A stretch of 8,926 nt of DNA from Nostoc sp. GT001 (GCF_030382115.1 NZ_JAUDRJ010000003.1:2795086-2804011), one strand, 5' to 3'. Positions 1-6,668 are shown, counted from the first letter of the stretch. Made by a program: numbers and translations. The notes: generated by a model from the sequence alone, not told the origin.

Positions 1-140
1 TCCCCCTGAGCATTTCTGGTACGCTGCAATTGCAGTCCTAAATAGGCAGCATAAATTGAGAGTACTAATAGCGCCCACATGAGCACCGGATGGAAGAAGT
101 TCAGCCAATATTTCACCGACGTAGAAAGTTCCAGACTCAT
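1..140 (-). CDS. DUF4079 family membrane protein, N-terminal part (runs off the left edge)
   Basis: The minus strand opens with ATG at 140-138 and stays open to the window edge, giving 46 residues beginning MSLELSTSVKYWLNFFHP. Residues about 15-36 form a hydrophobic segment (HPVLMWALLVLSIYAAYLGL), followed by a basic stretch (QLQRTRNAQG), which fits a first transmembrane helix. The sequence resembles the start of cyanobacterial DUF4079 proteins, small multi-pass membrane proteins of unknown function; this is recognition from memory of the family. The conserved His-Pro just before the helix is typical. No strong Shine-Dalgarno is present, only AGGCGAG about 10 bases upstream. It is divergent from the ankyrin gene, sharing the 141-336 spacer. 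The C-terminal part is outside the window, so length and integrity cannot be judged. Confidence 0.75.
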   Translation of the reverse strand, partial: MSLELSTSVKYWLNFFHPVLMWALLVLSIYAAYLGLQLQRTRNAQG

Positions 141-336
141 CGTGTTCTCGCCTAATAATTAAATCTTCATAAAAATTAGCATAACTCTATTTTCTGTGCT
201 TAAAGTTGCACAAATTAAAAGAGACTTCCCCATCTCCCCCGACTATTTTGCTTCGCCCTCTTGCCAAAGTGGATAAACAATCTCAGACTAAATTTTGAGG
301 GTAGACGAACAAAACACCCTGTGTGGGATCTCATTC

Positions 337-1620
337 ATGACTGAAAACAACGATACTTTGCTGCTCAAAGCTGCTAAAAGCGGTGATATCAATGGGCTAT
401 GTGCGCTACTAGCTGCTGGTGCAAGGGTGGATGCGTGCGATCGCCAAGGTACCACGGCGTTAATGTTTGCTGCTAATTTAGGCTACACCGAAATTGTGCG
501 ATCGCTGCTGGATGCTGGGGCAAATATCAACTTGCCCAGAAAAATTTATGGTTTGACGGCTTTGATGTTGGCAGCTAGTGCCAAACAGCTTGACATTGTG
601 CAACTTTTACTATCTAAAGGTGCGGATGTCAATGCCACTAATGAAGATGGCAGTACAGCTTTAATGGCAGCAGTACTCAAAGGTCACATTGATGTAGTGC
701 GAGTTTTATTGGCTGCTGATGCCCAAGTTAATATTGCTGATAAAGATGATGATACGGCGTTGAAACTTGCTATTAAGCAGGGAAAAATAGAAGTTTTACA
801 AGCTATTCTCCAAACTGGTGCGGATGTCAATATCCACGATCAAGAGGGTGAGACTCTTTTAATGTTCGCGGCAGACTTGGGACATCTGGAGATTGTGGAA
901 GCACTGCTAGCAGCAGGGGCTGATGTGAATGTGAAAAACGCTGATGGTGGAACTGCCCTATCGGCAGCAGCAGCGGTTGGACACAGTGCGATCGCAGCAG
1001 CTTTACTAGATCGAGGTGCCCAGATAAATCTTCAAGATCGAGATGGTGAAACTGCCTTACACCTCGCCGTTGTGGAAGGCTACATTGATGTCGCACAAAT
1101 ATTGCTTAACAGGGGTGCAGATGTCCAAATAAGGAACCGTCTAGGCGATACACCACTGCTTGTAGCAGCATTGCAGGGACATAGCCAAATTGTCGAGGCA
1201 CTACTACGTTCTGGCGGAGATATAAATGGGAAAAATCTTGGTGAAGTTCCTTTGACTTTGGCTGCATCGCAAGGACACACCCAAACAGTGCAAGTGTTGT
1301 TAGACTATGGTGCTGATGTCAACATTCCAGGGGATGATGGCAAAACTGCTTTAATTAAGGCAACTGAACGTAAACACAAAGAGATCGTACATTTGCTGCT
1401 AGCAAAGGGGGCAGATGTGAATTTTCAAGACTCAGCGAGGGCCACATCATTAATATGGGCTGCTTCAGCAGGTTATGGCGAAATTGTGCAGTTATTACTC
1501 CAAGCTGGGGCAGATGTGAATTTGAAAAACCGTGGCGGTTATACTGCTTTAATGATTGCAGAATTTAATGGTTATAAGAACGTGGTGCGGAGTCTGCAAA
1601 AAGCTGGGGCGCAAGAATAG
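337..1620 (+). CDS. ankyrin repeat protein, 13 tandem repeats
   Basis: A 427-residue protein built entirely of ankyrin repeats, which form stacked helix-turn-helix units and act as protein-binding scaffolds. Thirteen units can be read: 1-35, 36-68, 69-102, 103-135, 136-168, 169-201, 202-234, 235-267, 268-300, 301-332, 333-365, 366-398 and 399-427. Most follow DGxTALxxAAxxGHxEIVxxLLxxGADVNxxx. Repeat 3 is one residue longer, repeat 10 one shorter, and the last lacks its tail. There is no signal peptide, membrane helix or catalytic domain, so a cytoplasmic location is inferred. The frame is open upstream to a TTG at 295, but ATG337 is preferred: it starts directly at the first repeat and has GGGA 8 bases upstream, while the 14 extra residues are not repeat-like. 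Similar all-ankyrin proteins occur in other Nostoc-type cyanobacteria. The binding partner is unknown and no neighbour suggests one. Confidence 0.93.
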   Translation: MTENNDTLLLKAAKSGDINGLCALLAAGARVDACDRQGTTALMFAANLGYTEIVRSLLDAGANINLPRKIYGLTALMLAASAKQLDIVQLLLSKGADVNATNEDGSTALMAAVLKGHIDVVRVLLAADAQVNIADKDDDTALKLAIKQGKIEVLQAILQTGADVNIHDQEGETLLMFAADLGHLEIVEALLAAGADVNVKNADGGTALSAAAAVGHSAIAAALLDRGAQINLQDRDGETALHLAVVEGYIDVAQILLNRGADVQIRNRLGDTPLLVAALQGHSQIVEALLRSGGDINGKNLGEVPLTLAASQGHTQTVQVLLDYGADVNIPGDDGKTALIKATERKHKEIVHLLLAKGADVNFQDSARATSLIWAASAGYGEIVQLLLQAGADVNLKNRGGYTALMIAEFNGYKNVVRSLQKAGAQE

Positions 1621-1639
1621 CAATCTAAATTCTTCGTCT

Positions 1640-1661
1640 AAAATATTTTCAGAAATATTTT
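1640..1661 (+). terminator. weak A+T hairpin after the ankyrin gene
   Basis: AAAATATTT (1640-1648) and AAATATTTT (1653-1661) are perfect complements around the loop TCAG, 20 bases after the ankyrin stop codon. The stem is all A/T and no clear T-run follows, so it would be a poor intrinsic terminator. It may only mark the 3' end of the transcript. Confidence 0.25.
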
Positions 1662-1748
1662 GACAAATCATTAATTGAAGATTTTCAGCTTAAATATCAA
1701 GGAAGTTTAAAAAAGCAAATCTAGGACGAAGAAACAAAGAAAGCAAAA

Positions 1749-1784
1749 CTCCGTCGTAGCTGTTGTGAACTTGCTACGGCGGAG
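1749..1784 (-). terminator. strong 12-bp hairpin, terminator-like on the minus strand
   Basis: CTCCGTCGTAGC (1749-1760) pairs with GCTACGGCGGAG (1773-1784) over 12 positions, 11 Watson-Crick plus one G-U, around a 12-base loop. On the minus strand the stem is followed by TTTTGCTTTCTTT, so it could stop transcripts coming from the phosphatase gene, behind the better candidate at 2036-2056. On the plus strand the stem is followed by A-rich sequence and would not terminate. It could also be a dispersed palindromic repeat rather than a true terminator. Confidence 0.4.
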
Positions 1785-1796
1785 AAAGAAAAATTA

Positions 1797-1928
1797 AAAC
1801 GCCAAAAGGGAGCAGACCAAATGCTTGCGTCACAAGGATAGAAAGAAAGCAAAAATGAAGAAGTAAATTTACCTTTTACTTTTTACCTTGTACATTTTAC
1901 CTTTTACCTGCTCTCCCCCTTGGCGTTT
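1797..1928. repeat. 132-bp inverted-repeat element enclosing a heptamer array
   Basis: AAACGCCAA at 1797-1805 and its exact complement TTGGCGTTT at 1920-1928 bound the element. The complementarity continues imperfectly inward (AGGGAGCAG against CTGCTCTCCCCC), giving arms of about 20 bases. No coding sequence or transposase lies inside. It could be a MITE-like element or a large imperfect hairpin. No target-site duplication was recognised, so mobility is only a guess. Confidence 0.4.
1868..1909. repeat. STRR heptamer array, six units of consensus TTTACCT
   Basis: Six consecutive 7-bp units read TTTACCT, TTTACTT, TTTACCT, TGTACAT, TTTACCT, TTTACCT. Period-7 arrays like this are the short tandemly repeated repetitive sequences known from heterocystous cyanobacteria. 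It sits between convergent genes and has no coding potential. Confidence 0.85.
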
Positions 1929-2035
1929 CCTACTGTGCTAGATGTGCAAAATATATAGTTTTTAATTGAACAGAAAAGTATTCTAACGATCATTTTTTAT
2001 GTATTATCCTAAAGGTTAGATACAAATAAGTTACC

Positions 2036-2056
2036 AAAAAAGGTTGATGTACAACC
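2036..2056 (-). terminator. intrinsic terminator of the GAF-PP2C phosphatase gene
   Basis: Read on the minus strand, GGTTG-TACAT-CAACC forms a perfect 5-bp stem with a 5-base loop, followed at once by six T (bases 2041-2036). It lies about 135 bases beyond the phosphatase stop codon and points the right way. The stem is short but the T-run is clean. Confidence 0.6.
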
Positions 2057-2191
2057 GTTTGAGAGATCGCTACGGTAATTAAAAGAAAAATAAATAAAAA
2101 ATTAAATTTAGTGGAATCACTGTGGTGAATCCTCTGTCACCATAAACTCAAGCATTGACTCATGACTTGACCGAGCATAAATGCCCAATGA

Positions 2192-3583
2192 TTATAAGAT
2201 TTGCAGAACAACTAGTGTCATATCATCAGTGTTTTGTTTATCAGCACCGATGAATTGCTGAACTTGGTCAAAGAGGTAATCCACAATCTCCTCTGGCCCA
2301 TTGCAGTATTTACAAGCCGTATTGAAGCCAGTAACAAAATTGTCTTCATCGAAGCGATCGCCAGCAGCAGCAGCGGCATCAGTCAAGCCATCTGTATAGT
2401 AGATAATTGTATCCCCAGGCTCTAACTGTGCCTGGGCATCTTCATATTGGCTGTTAGCATCCAAACCGATTAACATTCCCAAAGTATCTAAACGGGTGAC
2501 AGTTTTTGTCGCTGCGTGCCACCACAAGGGAGGATTGTGTGCTGCATTGCTATAAGACAGAATTCGGCTGTGAGGGTTATATTCTGAGTAAAATAGAGTT
2601 ACAAAGCGATGGGAATTTTCCAAATCCGCATACATCACTCTATTTAAGTTTTGTAGAATTCCGGCTGGGGAATTACCATGTAGCACTTCTCCCCGTAGCA
2701 TTCCCCGCATCATCGTCATAATCAGCCCAGCGGGGACACCTTTGCCCATGACATCTCCAATAACCAAACCCCAGCGACTAGTTTCCGTGCCACCTTTAAT
2801 CTTGGGCTGAATCTTATTGTGATTGGTAGCAATAAAGTCGTAGTAGTCTCCGCCGACGCGATTGGCAGGTTTACAGCGTGCCGCCAGGACTGCACCGGGA
2901 ATTGTGGGGCATTGACGTGGTAGAAGTCGCCGTTGGATTTCTGCGCCAATTTCTAGTTCTTGGTCTAGACGTTCTTTTTTTCTTAGTTCTACAGCTAGTT
3001 CATCGTTTTCGATCGCTACTGCTGTTTGGTCTGCCACTAACCTAACTAACTTTTGCCTGGTTTCTGTCCAACTATATTCTGGATCGCGGCTCAAGACATA
3101 GAGCCATCCCCGTTCTGTATGCTTTACCAGAATCGCCGTACCAAAGATTTGCACATCTGGTCCTAAATAGCGATGCATCTGGTCATCCAAAATCCCCGTG
3201 GCATTCGCTAGGGGGGCAGTATTAGGCAACAGCGTGATTTGACTACTGGCTATTTCTAGCGCTTTGCGGATATTCTTGCGCTGGCCACTATCTTGCCAAT
3301 GTAACTGTTCTAACCTGACTTGACCATTAGGTTTGTAGAGAAACAGGGCGCTACCGTCTGCATCTGTCACTCTTGTTGCCATCAGCGGAATCAGTTCCAA
3401 AAACTGATTCAAATTATTGAAACTTCTCAGGGCAAATCCTAAAGAACTTAGCAAATCTTGAATTTTGTTCTGTTCCCGGTGCAACCTTGCCACAAGTTCT
3501 TTGAGTGCCACGACTGGTGTGACATCCGTCGCGGCACTACTATTATTATCAGTGGGTTGAGAGGGCAGTTGAGACACAGGCAC
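2192..3583 (-). CDS. GAF domain plus PP2C-type (SpoIIE/RsbU) serine phosphatase
   Basis: A 463-residue soluble regulator. Residues about 45-195 look like a GAF sensory domain, ending in the typical helix LVRLVADQTAVAIENDELAV. A linker helix (about 196-222, ELAVELRKKERLDQELEIGA) leads into the RsbU signature IQRRLLP. The SpoIIE-type PP2C domain spans about 223-463. Metal-binding acidic motifs are intact: GGDYYDF (244-250), GDVMGKG (276-282), YYTDGL (395-400) and NTDDMT (451-456); SNAAHNPPLW (345-354) is also typical. Family members dephosphorylate anti-anti-sigma (STAS) proteins in partner-switching pathways that control sigma factors or other targets. No STAS protein or anti-sigma kinase lies in the window, so the substrate is unknown. 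The start is GTG at 3583-3581 with no clear Shine-Dalgarno. A second in-frame GTG lies two codons on (3577-3575), and the first internal ATG falls inside the GAF domain. Confidence 0.93.
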   Translation of the reverse strand: MPVSQLPSQPTDNNSSAATDVTPVVALKELVARLHREQNKIQDLLSSLGFALRSFNNLNQFLELIPLMATRVTDADGSALFLYKPNGQVRLEQLHWQDSGQRKNIRKALEIASSQITLLPNTAPLANATGILDDQMHRYLGPDVQIFGTAILVKHTERGWLYVLSRDPEYSWTETRQKLVRLVADQTAVAIENDELAVELRKKERLDQELEIGAEIQRRLLPRQCPTIPGAVLAARCKPANRVGGDYYDFIATNHNKIQPKIKGGTETSRWGLVIGDVMGKGVPAGLIMTMMRGMLRGEVLHGNSPAGILQNLNRVMYADLENSHRFVTLFYSEYNPHSRILSYSNAAHNPPLWWHAATKTVTRLDTLGMLIGLDANSQYEDAQAQLEPGDTIIYYTDGLTDAAAAAGDRFDEDNFVTGFNTACKYCNGPEEIVDYLFDQVQQFIGADKQNTDDMTLVVLQIL

Positions 3584-4380
3584 AGGTATTATTGCACTTT
3601 ATATTGGCAGATTTTAGATTACTTATAAATCTTTTGGCTTTGGCATTGCTAAACCATATTTAGACAAGACTTGCCATTTTAGCAAGAGTATAAAGACGTA
3701 ACAGGCAAATTTTATCAGGATTTTATTTGCTTATTGTATTTATGATGGAATATTAGTAATTTCAAATCATGTATTTTTAGTCCAAATTTTACCCGTAAAA
3801 ATTACTAGTTTTGCTGATAGCTCAGAAATCTTTTCATTTTTTCATAACTTAATTACCAAAGCATATCTCTAAAGTCATAAAAATACTTTATTCAAAGAAT
3901 AATTTATAACGCTCTCTGAGGAACTGTTTAGGCATAAGCAACTAGGAGACTAGAAGTCTTTTAAGTAAAAACCTCTATAAGCGCTCAAATCGAGCTTGAT
4001 TTGCTAAAAAACAGAATTACACTCCTTTCCAAACCTGAGAATATGTAAATAAGTTTTCAAATACTTAATTTGTATACCATAATCGCTGGGATAATCGCCA
4101 AGATTGAGCTTTTCCATTTTTAATTTCTCGTTTTGCGAATTTTGAATTGCTGAATACGCAAAATTTAAACCCATCAAAACTGGATAAAAGTGAAGTAACT
4201 CTATCTTCTTAGTCAGAGGTAACAGAGTTAAACCATTCGCCTGTAATTTATTTTAGGGGTGAGTCATTTGGCAAGTGTAAGATATGAATAAAAAAGATGA
4301 CACTAAAAATAGAAGAAATATCTTCTAAGACCTTTAAGTCAAAAGTCAGAAAGAGTGTTTTCATTTAACCATCAGAATTC
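3584..4380. other. A+T-rich intergenic region upstream of the phosphatase gene
   Basis: No gene is visible on either strand. The stretch is very A+T-rich (30 G/C in the 120 bases 3781-3900, counted by hand). It must hold the promoter of the phosphatase gene, but no convincing -35/-10 pair was recognised. Small inverted repeats occur: CTTGC/GCAAG near 3669-3685, TAGTAATTT (3754-3762) with AAATTACTA (3799-3807), AGACT-AGA-AGTCT (3947-3959), and TTTTGCG (4131-4137) with CGCAAAA (4157-4163). In sequence this rich in A/T, most could be chance. Confidence 0.5.
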
Positions 4381-4555
4381 CAACCTCTCGATAGACGTTG
4401 CACGAGTAAGTCGCCATAGCCAACACCAAACACCTATGGAGGAATTAAACCTCCCGCAGCGCTGAAATCACCCGCGCTGGTTTCCCAACGCACTGCTCAC
4501 CATTGGGACTGCTGTCTATCCCACAATAGAGTTGTATTTGTGGGGGTGAGTGTCT
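4381..4555. ncRNA. candidate structured RNA (family and strand unknown)
   Basis: A GC-rich island in an A+T-rich gap: 89 G/C of 170 (4381-4550), against 30 of 120 at 3781-3900. Several exact complementary pairs follow one another: CTCG/CGAG near 4387-4406, CCATAG (4414-4419) with CTATGG (4434-4439), GGAGG (4438-4442) with CCTCC (4450-4454), CAGCGC (4457-4462) with GCGCTG (4474-4479), and CCCACAA (4520-4526) with TTGTGGG (4538-4544). The last stem is extended by CTCACC (4496-4501) with GGTGAG (4545-4550). The alternative pair CCCAA (4484-4488) with TTGGG (4503-4507) is incompatible with CTCACC/GGTGAG, so two folds are possible. No protein frame fits. I could not match it to tmRNA, SRP RNA, RNase P RNA, 6S RNA or a known riboswitch. 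It may also be a decayed repeat or part of an untranslated region. Confidence 0.35.
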
Positions 4556-4602
4556 CGATTCCCTTTTCAATTGCTGCAATATGAAAGTCTAGGGGATTTT
4601 GT

Positions 4603-4632
4603 ATGTAGCAACTAAATACCGTGCTGCTACAT
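4603..4632. terminator. 8-bp perfect hairpin downstream of ftsY and of the structured island
   Basis: ATGTAGCA (4603-4610) pairs exactly with TGCTACAT (4625-4632) around a 14-base loop. On the plus strand only TT then A-rich sequence follows; on the minus strand ACAAAATCCCC follows. It lacks a proper T-run on either strand, so a terminator role is uncertain. It could close a plus-strand RNA made from 4381-4555. Confidence 0.3.
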
Positions 4633-4634
4633 TT

Positions 4635-4664
4635 AAAAAGCCCATTTAAGACTTCAAAAAGGGC
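4635..4664 (-). terminator. possible intrinsic terminator of ftsY
   Basis: On the minus strand GCCC (4664-4661) pairs with GGGC (4643-4640), with TTT/AAA able to extend the stem across a small asymmetric bulge. TTTTT (4639-4635) follows immediately. It lies about 285 bases past the ftsY stop and on the correct strand, but the GC stem is only 4 bp. Confidence 0.4.
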
Positions 4665-4716
4665 ATTAGCTAGAAATTTTAGCAAAAGTCACCTATTTAT
4701 TGTGACAAATTCATAA

Positions 4717-4751
4717 TTTTAGGACTTGAGCTGTTTCTAGTTAGTTCAAGT
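4717..4751. repeat. partial copy of the MITE end, with a short hairpin
   Basis: TTTTAGGACTT at 4717-4727 repeats exactly the 11 bases at 4787-4797 that overlap the left end of the MITE-like element. It then diverges, and ACTTGAGC (4724-4731) can pair with GTTCAAGT (4744-4751), with one G-U. It may be a remnant of an earlier insertion or half of a nested element. Confidence 0.35.
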
Positions 4752-4788
4752 GATAATACCAGATCAGTCATGCCTAAATTTATTAGTT

Positions 4789-4909
4789 TTAGGACTTACA
4801 CAAAAATAGCTAAAAAGCTTAATTTATCGAACCTCCTTCTCTGTCAGAGGCTGACGCCAAAGCGCAGTGTCTCCCAGAGAAGAATAATACAGTATTGCGT
4901 AAGTCCTAA
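4789..4909. mobile_element. 121-bp MITE-like element with 15-bp terminal inverted repeats
   Basis: TTAGGACTTACACAA (4789-4803) and TTGCGTAAGTCCTAA (4895-4909) are inverted repeats matching at 14 of 15 positions. Inside lies a perfect pair CTTCTCTG (4836-4843) and CAGAGAAG (4875-4882), with a small hairpin GTCAG-AGG-CTGAC (4843-4855) between them. There is no transposase or open frame, so it is non-autonomous. The termini start with T-TA and end with TA-A, consistent with insertion at a TA dinucleotide as in IS630/Tc1-like elements; that assignment is inference. Ends of the form AGGACTTACGCA are common in Nostoc-type genomes, as I recall. It ends 37 bases from the ftsY stop codon and is transcribed with ftsY if termination occurs beyond it. 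Confidence 0.65.
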
Positions 4910-4946
4910 GTCTGTTGAGAGAAATTTTTAACTCGAAATTTTTCAA

Positions 4947-6623
4947 CTAACCACTCAAGAGAGCTTCGACAAACTCATAGCTTGAAAAGGGGCGTAGGTC
5001 TTCAATTCCTTCGCCAGCACCAATAAAGCGAATTGGTAAACCTAGCTGCTGTACAACGGCAAGGGCAACGCCGCCTTTGGCGGTGCCATCTAGCTTGGTT
5101 AAGACAACACCACTGAGTTGGGCAGCTTGGGAAAAAACTTCGGCTTGTCGTAGTCCATTTTGGCCTAAAGTGGCATCTAGAACCAATAGTGATTCTACTT
5201 TGGCATCTGGGGCTTTTTTGTCGATAATTCGCCGGATTTTACCGAGTTCGTCCATTAAATTTTTCTTGTTTTGCAGTCGCCCAGCTGTATCTACCAAAAG
5301 TAATTCAGTTTGACGTGCTTGGGCAGCTGCGATCGCATCAAATACAACTGCTGCCGGATCTGTATTTTTTCCCGGATTGGCAATTACATCCACGCCACTT
5401 CTACTACCCCAAACCTTCACCTGTTCCACGGCGGCGGCACGGAAGGTGTCTGCTGCGCCAATCAAGCATTTATAGCCAGATTTTTGTCCCAAGTGGGCAA
5501 TTTTACCGATGGTGGTGGTTTTACCGGCACCATTTACCCCAGTAATTAACCAAATATTTAAGGTTTCTTTTTCTGGAGTAAAGGTAGTTTTGTGAGATGT
5601 TTTGCTCGGTGCATCCAGCATATCCCGGAGGATTTTTTTCAGGAAAGCGATCGCTTCTTCAGGTGCGGTAACTTCTTCTCGCAGTTTTGTCTGTAGGGCA
5701 TTGATAATAAAGTCTGTCGCCTCTACACCAACATCAGCTTGTAAAAGCAATGCCTCAATTTCCGTCACAGCAGCTTGGTTAAGCGGCCCTTGACCAACAA
5801 TCGCCTTCAGTTGATTGAGAATACTACGGCGAGTTTTGTCTAATCCTTGCCGGAGCTTTTTCAGCCAGGTAATTTCTTCAATAGAAACGTCTTCTGCACT
5901 TCTACCTTGAGCTGCTAGAACTTTCGCTGACCAGACAAACCCATCATCAAATAGCAGTCCGGGAATTTCCTCTCCTGTTTCTGCTGAGGTTGTCGCTACT
6001 GGCTGTACTACCTCCGGTTCTGGAACTTCAATAGCAGTAGCTATGAGTTGCTCCAGCTTGGCTTGCCGTTCTGCCGCCGCCCGTTCTAAAAAGGATAAGT
6101 TAGCTGGTGCTGTTGGCTGTGTTGCCTCTGGCGTAGCTAGTGGTTCAGTGGGTGTTAGTTCAACTTCACTTGCCGTGAGTTCTGGGCTGGAAACATCTGG
6201 CTGTTCAACAATTGCTGCCACTGAGGAATCTTCTGTAATTTCTTCCTCACTAGCAACTTGGATAACTTCTGGCTGTGCCGTTTCTACGGTTGTACTAGCA
6301 GGTTCCTCAGTTGCTTCTGGTTCAGCGATTTCTGCAATTACCGTTTCTGCGGTTTCAGGTTGTATTGATGATACTAAGCTATCTGCTGAATCCGGTGGGG
6401 TTTCTACTACCTCAACTTGCTGTTTTTGCTGAATATTTTTGTAGGCAGCTTTAGCAAATGCCAATAAGTCTGCCGTTGTGTCTGGTGCAGTTTCAGCAGT
6501 TGGTGTTGAGGTGTCGGCTGGCTCTGGTTGGGGTTCTTGTACAGGAGGTGTTTCTTCCTGTTTTTTATCAGAGGGAGTGTTAGAGGAATCGTTATGTTGA
6601 CGACGGAACCAATTAAAAACCAT
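4947..6623 (-). CDS. ftsY: signal recognition particle receptor FtsY
   Basis: A 558-residue SRP-receptor GTPase that docks ribosome-SRP complexes at the membrane for co-translational insertion through SecYEG. Residues 1 to about 225 are a low-complexity acidic, Pro/Thr/Glu/Val-rich A region. It begins MVFNWFRRQ, a basic aromatic N-terminus likely to touch lipid. The helical N domain covers about 230-335 (WLKKLRQGLDKTR; ALLLQADVG). The G domain covers about 355-558: P-loop GVNGAGKTT (362-370), DTFRAAAVEQ (392-401), DTAGR (445-449), TKLDG (509-513) and the C-terminal GAGEGIEDLRPF (535-546). All GTPase motifs are intact. The same architecture distinguishes it from Ffh, which has a C-terminal M domain instead. 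ATG at 6623-6621 is the natural start, although no Shine-Dalgarno is seen; a TATGAGT repeat array lies 17 bases upstream. nusB lies 254 bases upstream on the same strand. Confidence 0.97.
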   Translation of the reverse strand: MVFNWFRRQHNDSSNTPSDKKQEETPPVQEPQPEPADTSTPTAETAPDTTADLLAFAKAAYKNIQQKQQVEVVETPPDSADSLVSSIQPETAETVIAEIAEPEATEEPASTTVETAQPEVIQVASEEEITEDSSVAAIVEQPDVSSPELTASEVELTPTEPLATPEATQPTAPANLSFLERAAAERQAKLEQLIATAIEVPEPEVVQPVATTSAETGEEIPGLLFDDGFVWSAKVLAAQGRSAEDVSIEEITWLKKLRQGLDKTRRSILNQLKAIVGQGPLNQAAVTEIEALLLQADVGVEATDFIINALQTKLREEVTAPEEAIAFLKKILRDMLDAPSKTSHKTTFTPEKETLNIWLITGVNGAGKTTTIGKIAHLGQKSGYKCLIGAADTFRAAAVEQVKVWGSRSGVDVIANPGKNTDPAAVVFDAIAAAQARQTELLLVDTAGRLQNKKNLMDELGKIRRIIDKKAPDAKVESLLVLDATLGQNGLRQAEVFSQAAQLSGVVLTKLDGTAKGGVALAVVQQLGLPIRFIGAGEGIEDLRPFSSYEFVEALLSG

Positions 6624-6640
6624 TGCAGCAGTATTGTTTA

Positions 6641-6668
6641 TATGAGTTATGAGTTATGAATTATGAGT
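6641..6668. repeat. STRR heptamer array, four units of TATGAGT
   Basis: Four consecutive 7-bp units read TATGAGT, TATGAGT, TATGAAT, TATGAGT. On the minus strand this gives ACTCATA repeats from 18 bases upstream of the ftsY ATG, so they probably lie in the ftsY leader or core promoter. The period of seven matches cyanobacterial STRR arrays. Confidence 0.8.

Larger units (their letters stand above)
1621..2191. other. convergent intergenic region
   Basis: These 571 bases separate the ankyrin gene (plus) from the phosphatase gene (minus), whose 3' ends face each other. No convincing gene is present. Besides the repeats and terminators listed separately, there is a perfect 6-bp hairpin TGGTGA/TCACCA at 2123-2128 and 2137-2142, about 50 bases past the phosphatase stop. 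Another pair, TTCTTCGTC (1630-1638) and GACGAAGAA (1725-1733), forms a distant 9-bp inverted repeat of unknown meaning. The rest is A+T-rich with no recognisable signal. Confidence 0.7.

Noticed and set aside
295..336. Upstream TTG start for the ankyrin protein (14 extra residues).
   Set aside because: The extra residues are not ankyrin-like and no ribosome site precedes TTG295; ATG337 starts at the first repeat and has GGGA at a suitable distance.
1868..1909. CRISPR-like array.
   Set aside because: The repeats are 7 bp, contiguous and without spacers, and no cas genes are present.
4361..4417. 18-codon minus-strand frame beginning ATG GCG ACT TAC.
   Set aside because: Too short, with no ribosome site, and it overlaps the stems of the structured island.
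4381..4555. Match of the island to a cobalamin riboswitch (GGGAA and GGTGA motifs on the minus strand).
   Set aside because: The CCCGC/ACTG core and B12-box order are missing, and no B12-related gene is downstream.
4381..4555. The island as tmRNA, SRP RNA, RNase P RNA or 6S RNA.
   Set aside because: No tRNA-like ends or tag frame, no GGAAG-type SRP loop, no recognisable RNase P core. The short tandem hairpins do not form the long rod with central bubble of 6S RNA.
4497..4685. 62-residue minus-strand frame in the ftsY-phosphatase gap.
   Set aside because: It overlaps the structured island and a terminator-like hairpin, has no ribosome site and matches no family I recognise.
6043..6432. Ser-rich 129-residue plus-strand frame opposite ftsY.
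   Set aside because: It is the complement of the Glu/Pro/Thr-rich low-complexity region of ftsY, whose codon pattern creates an open antisense frame.
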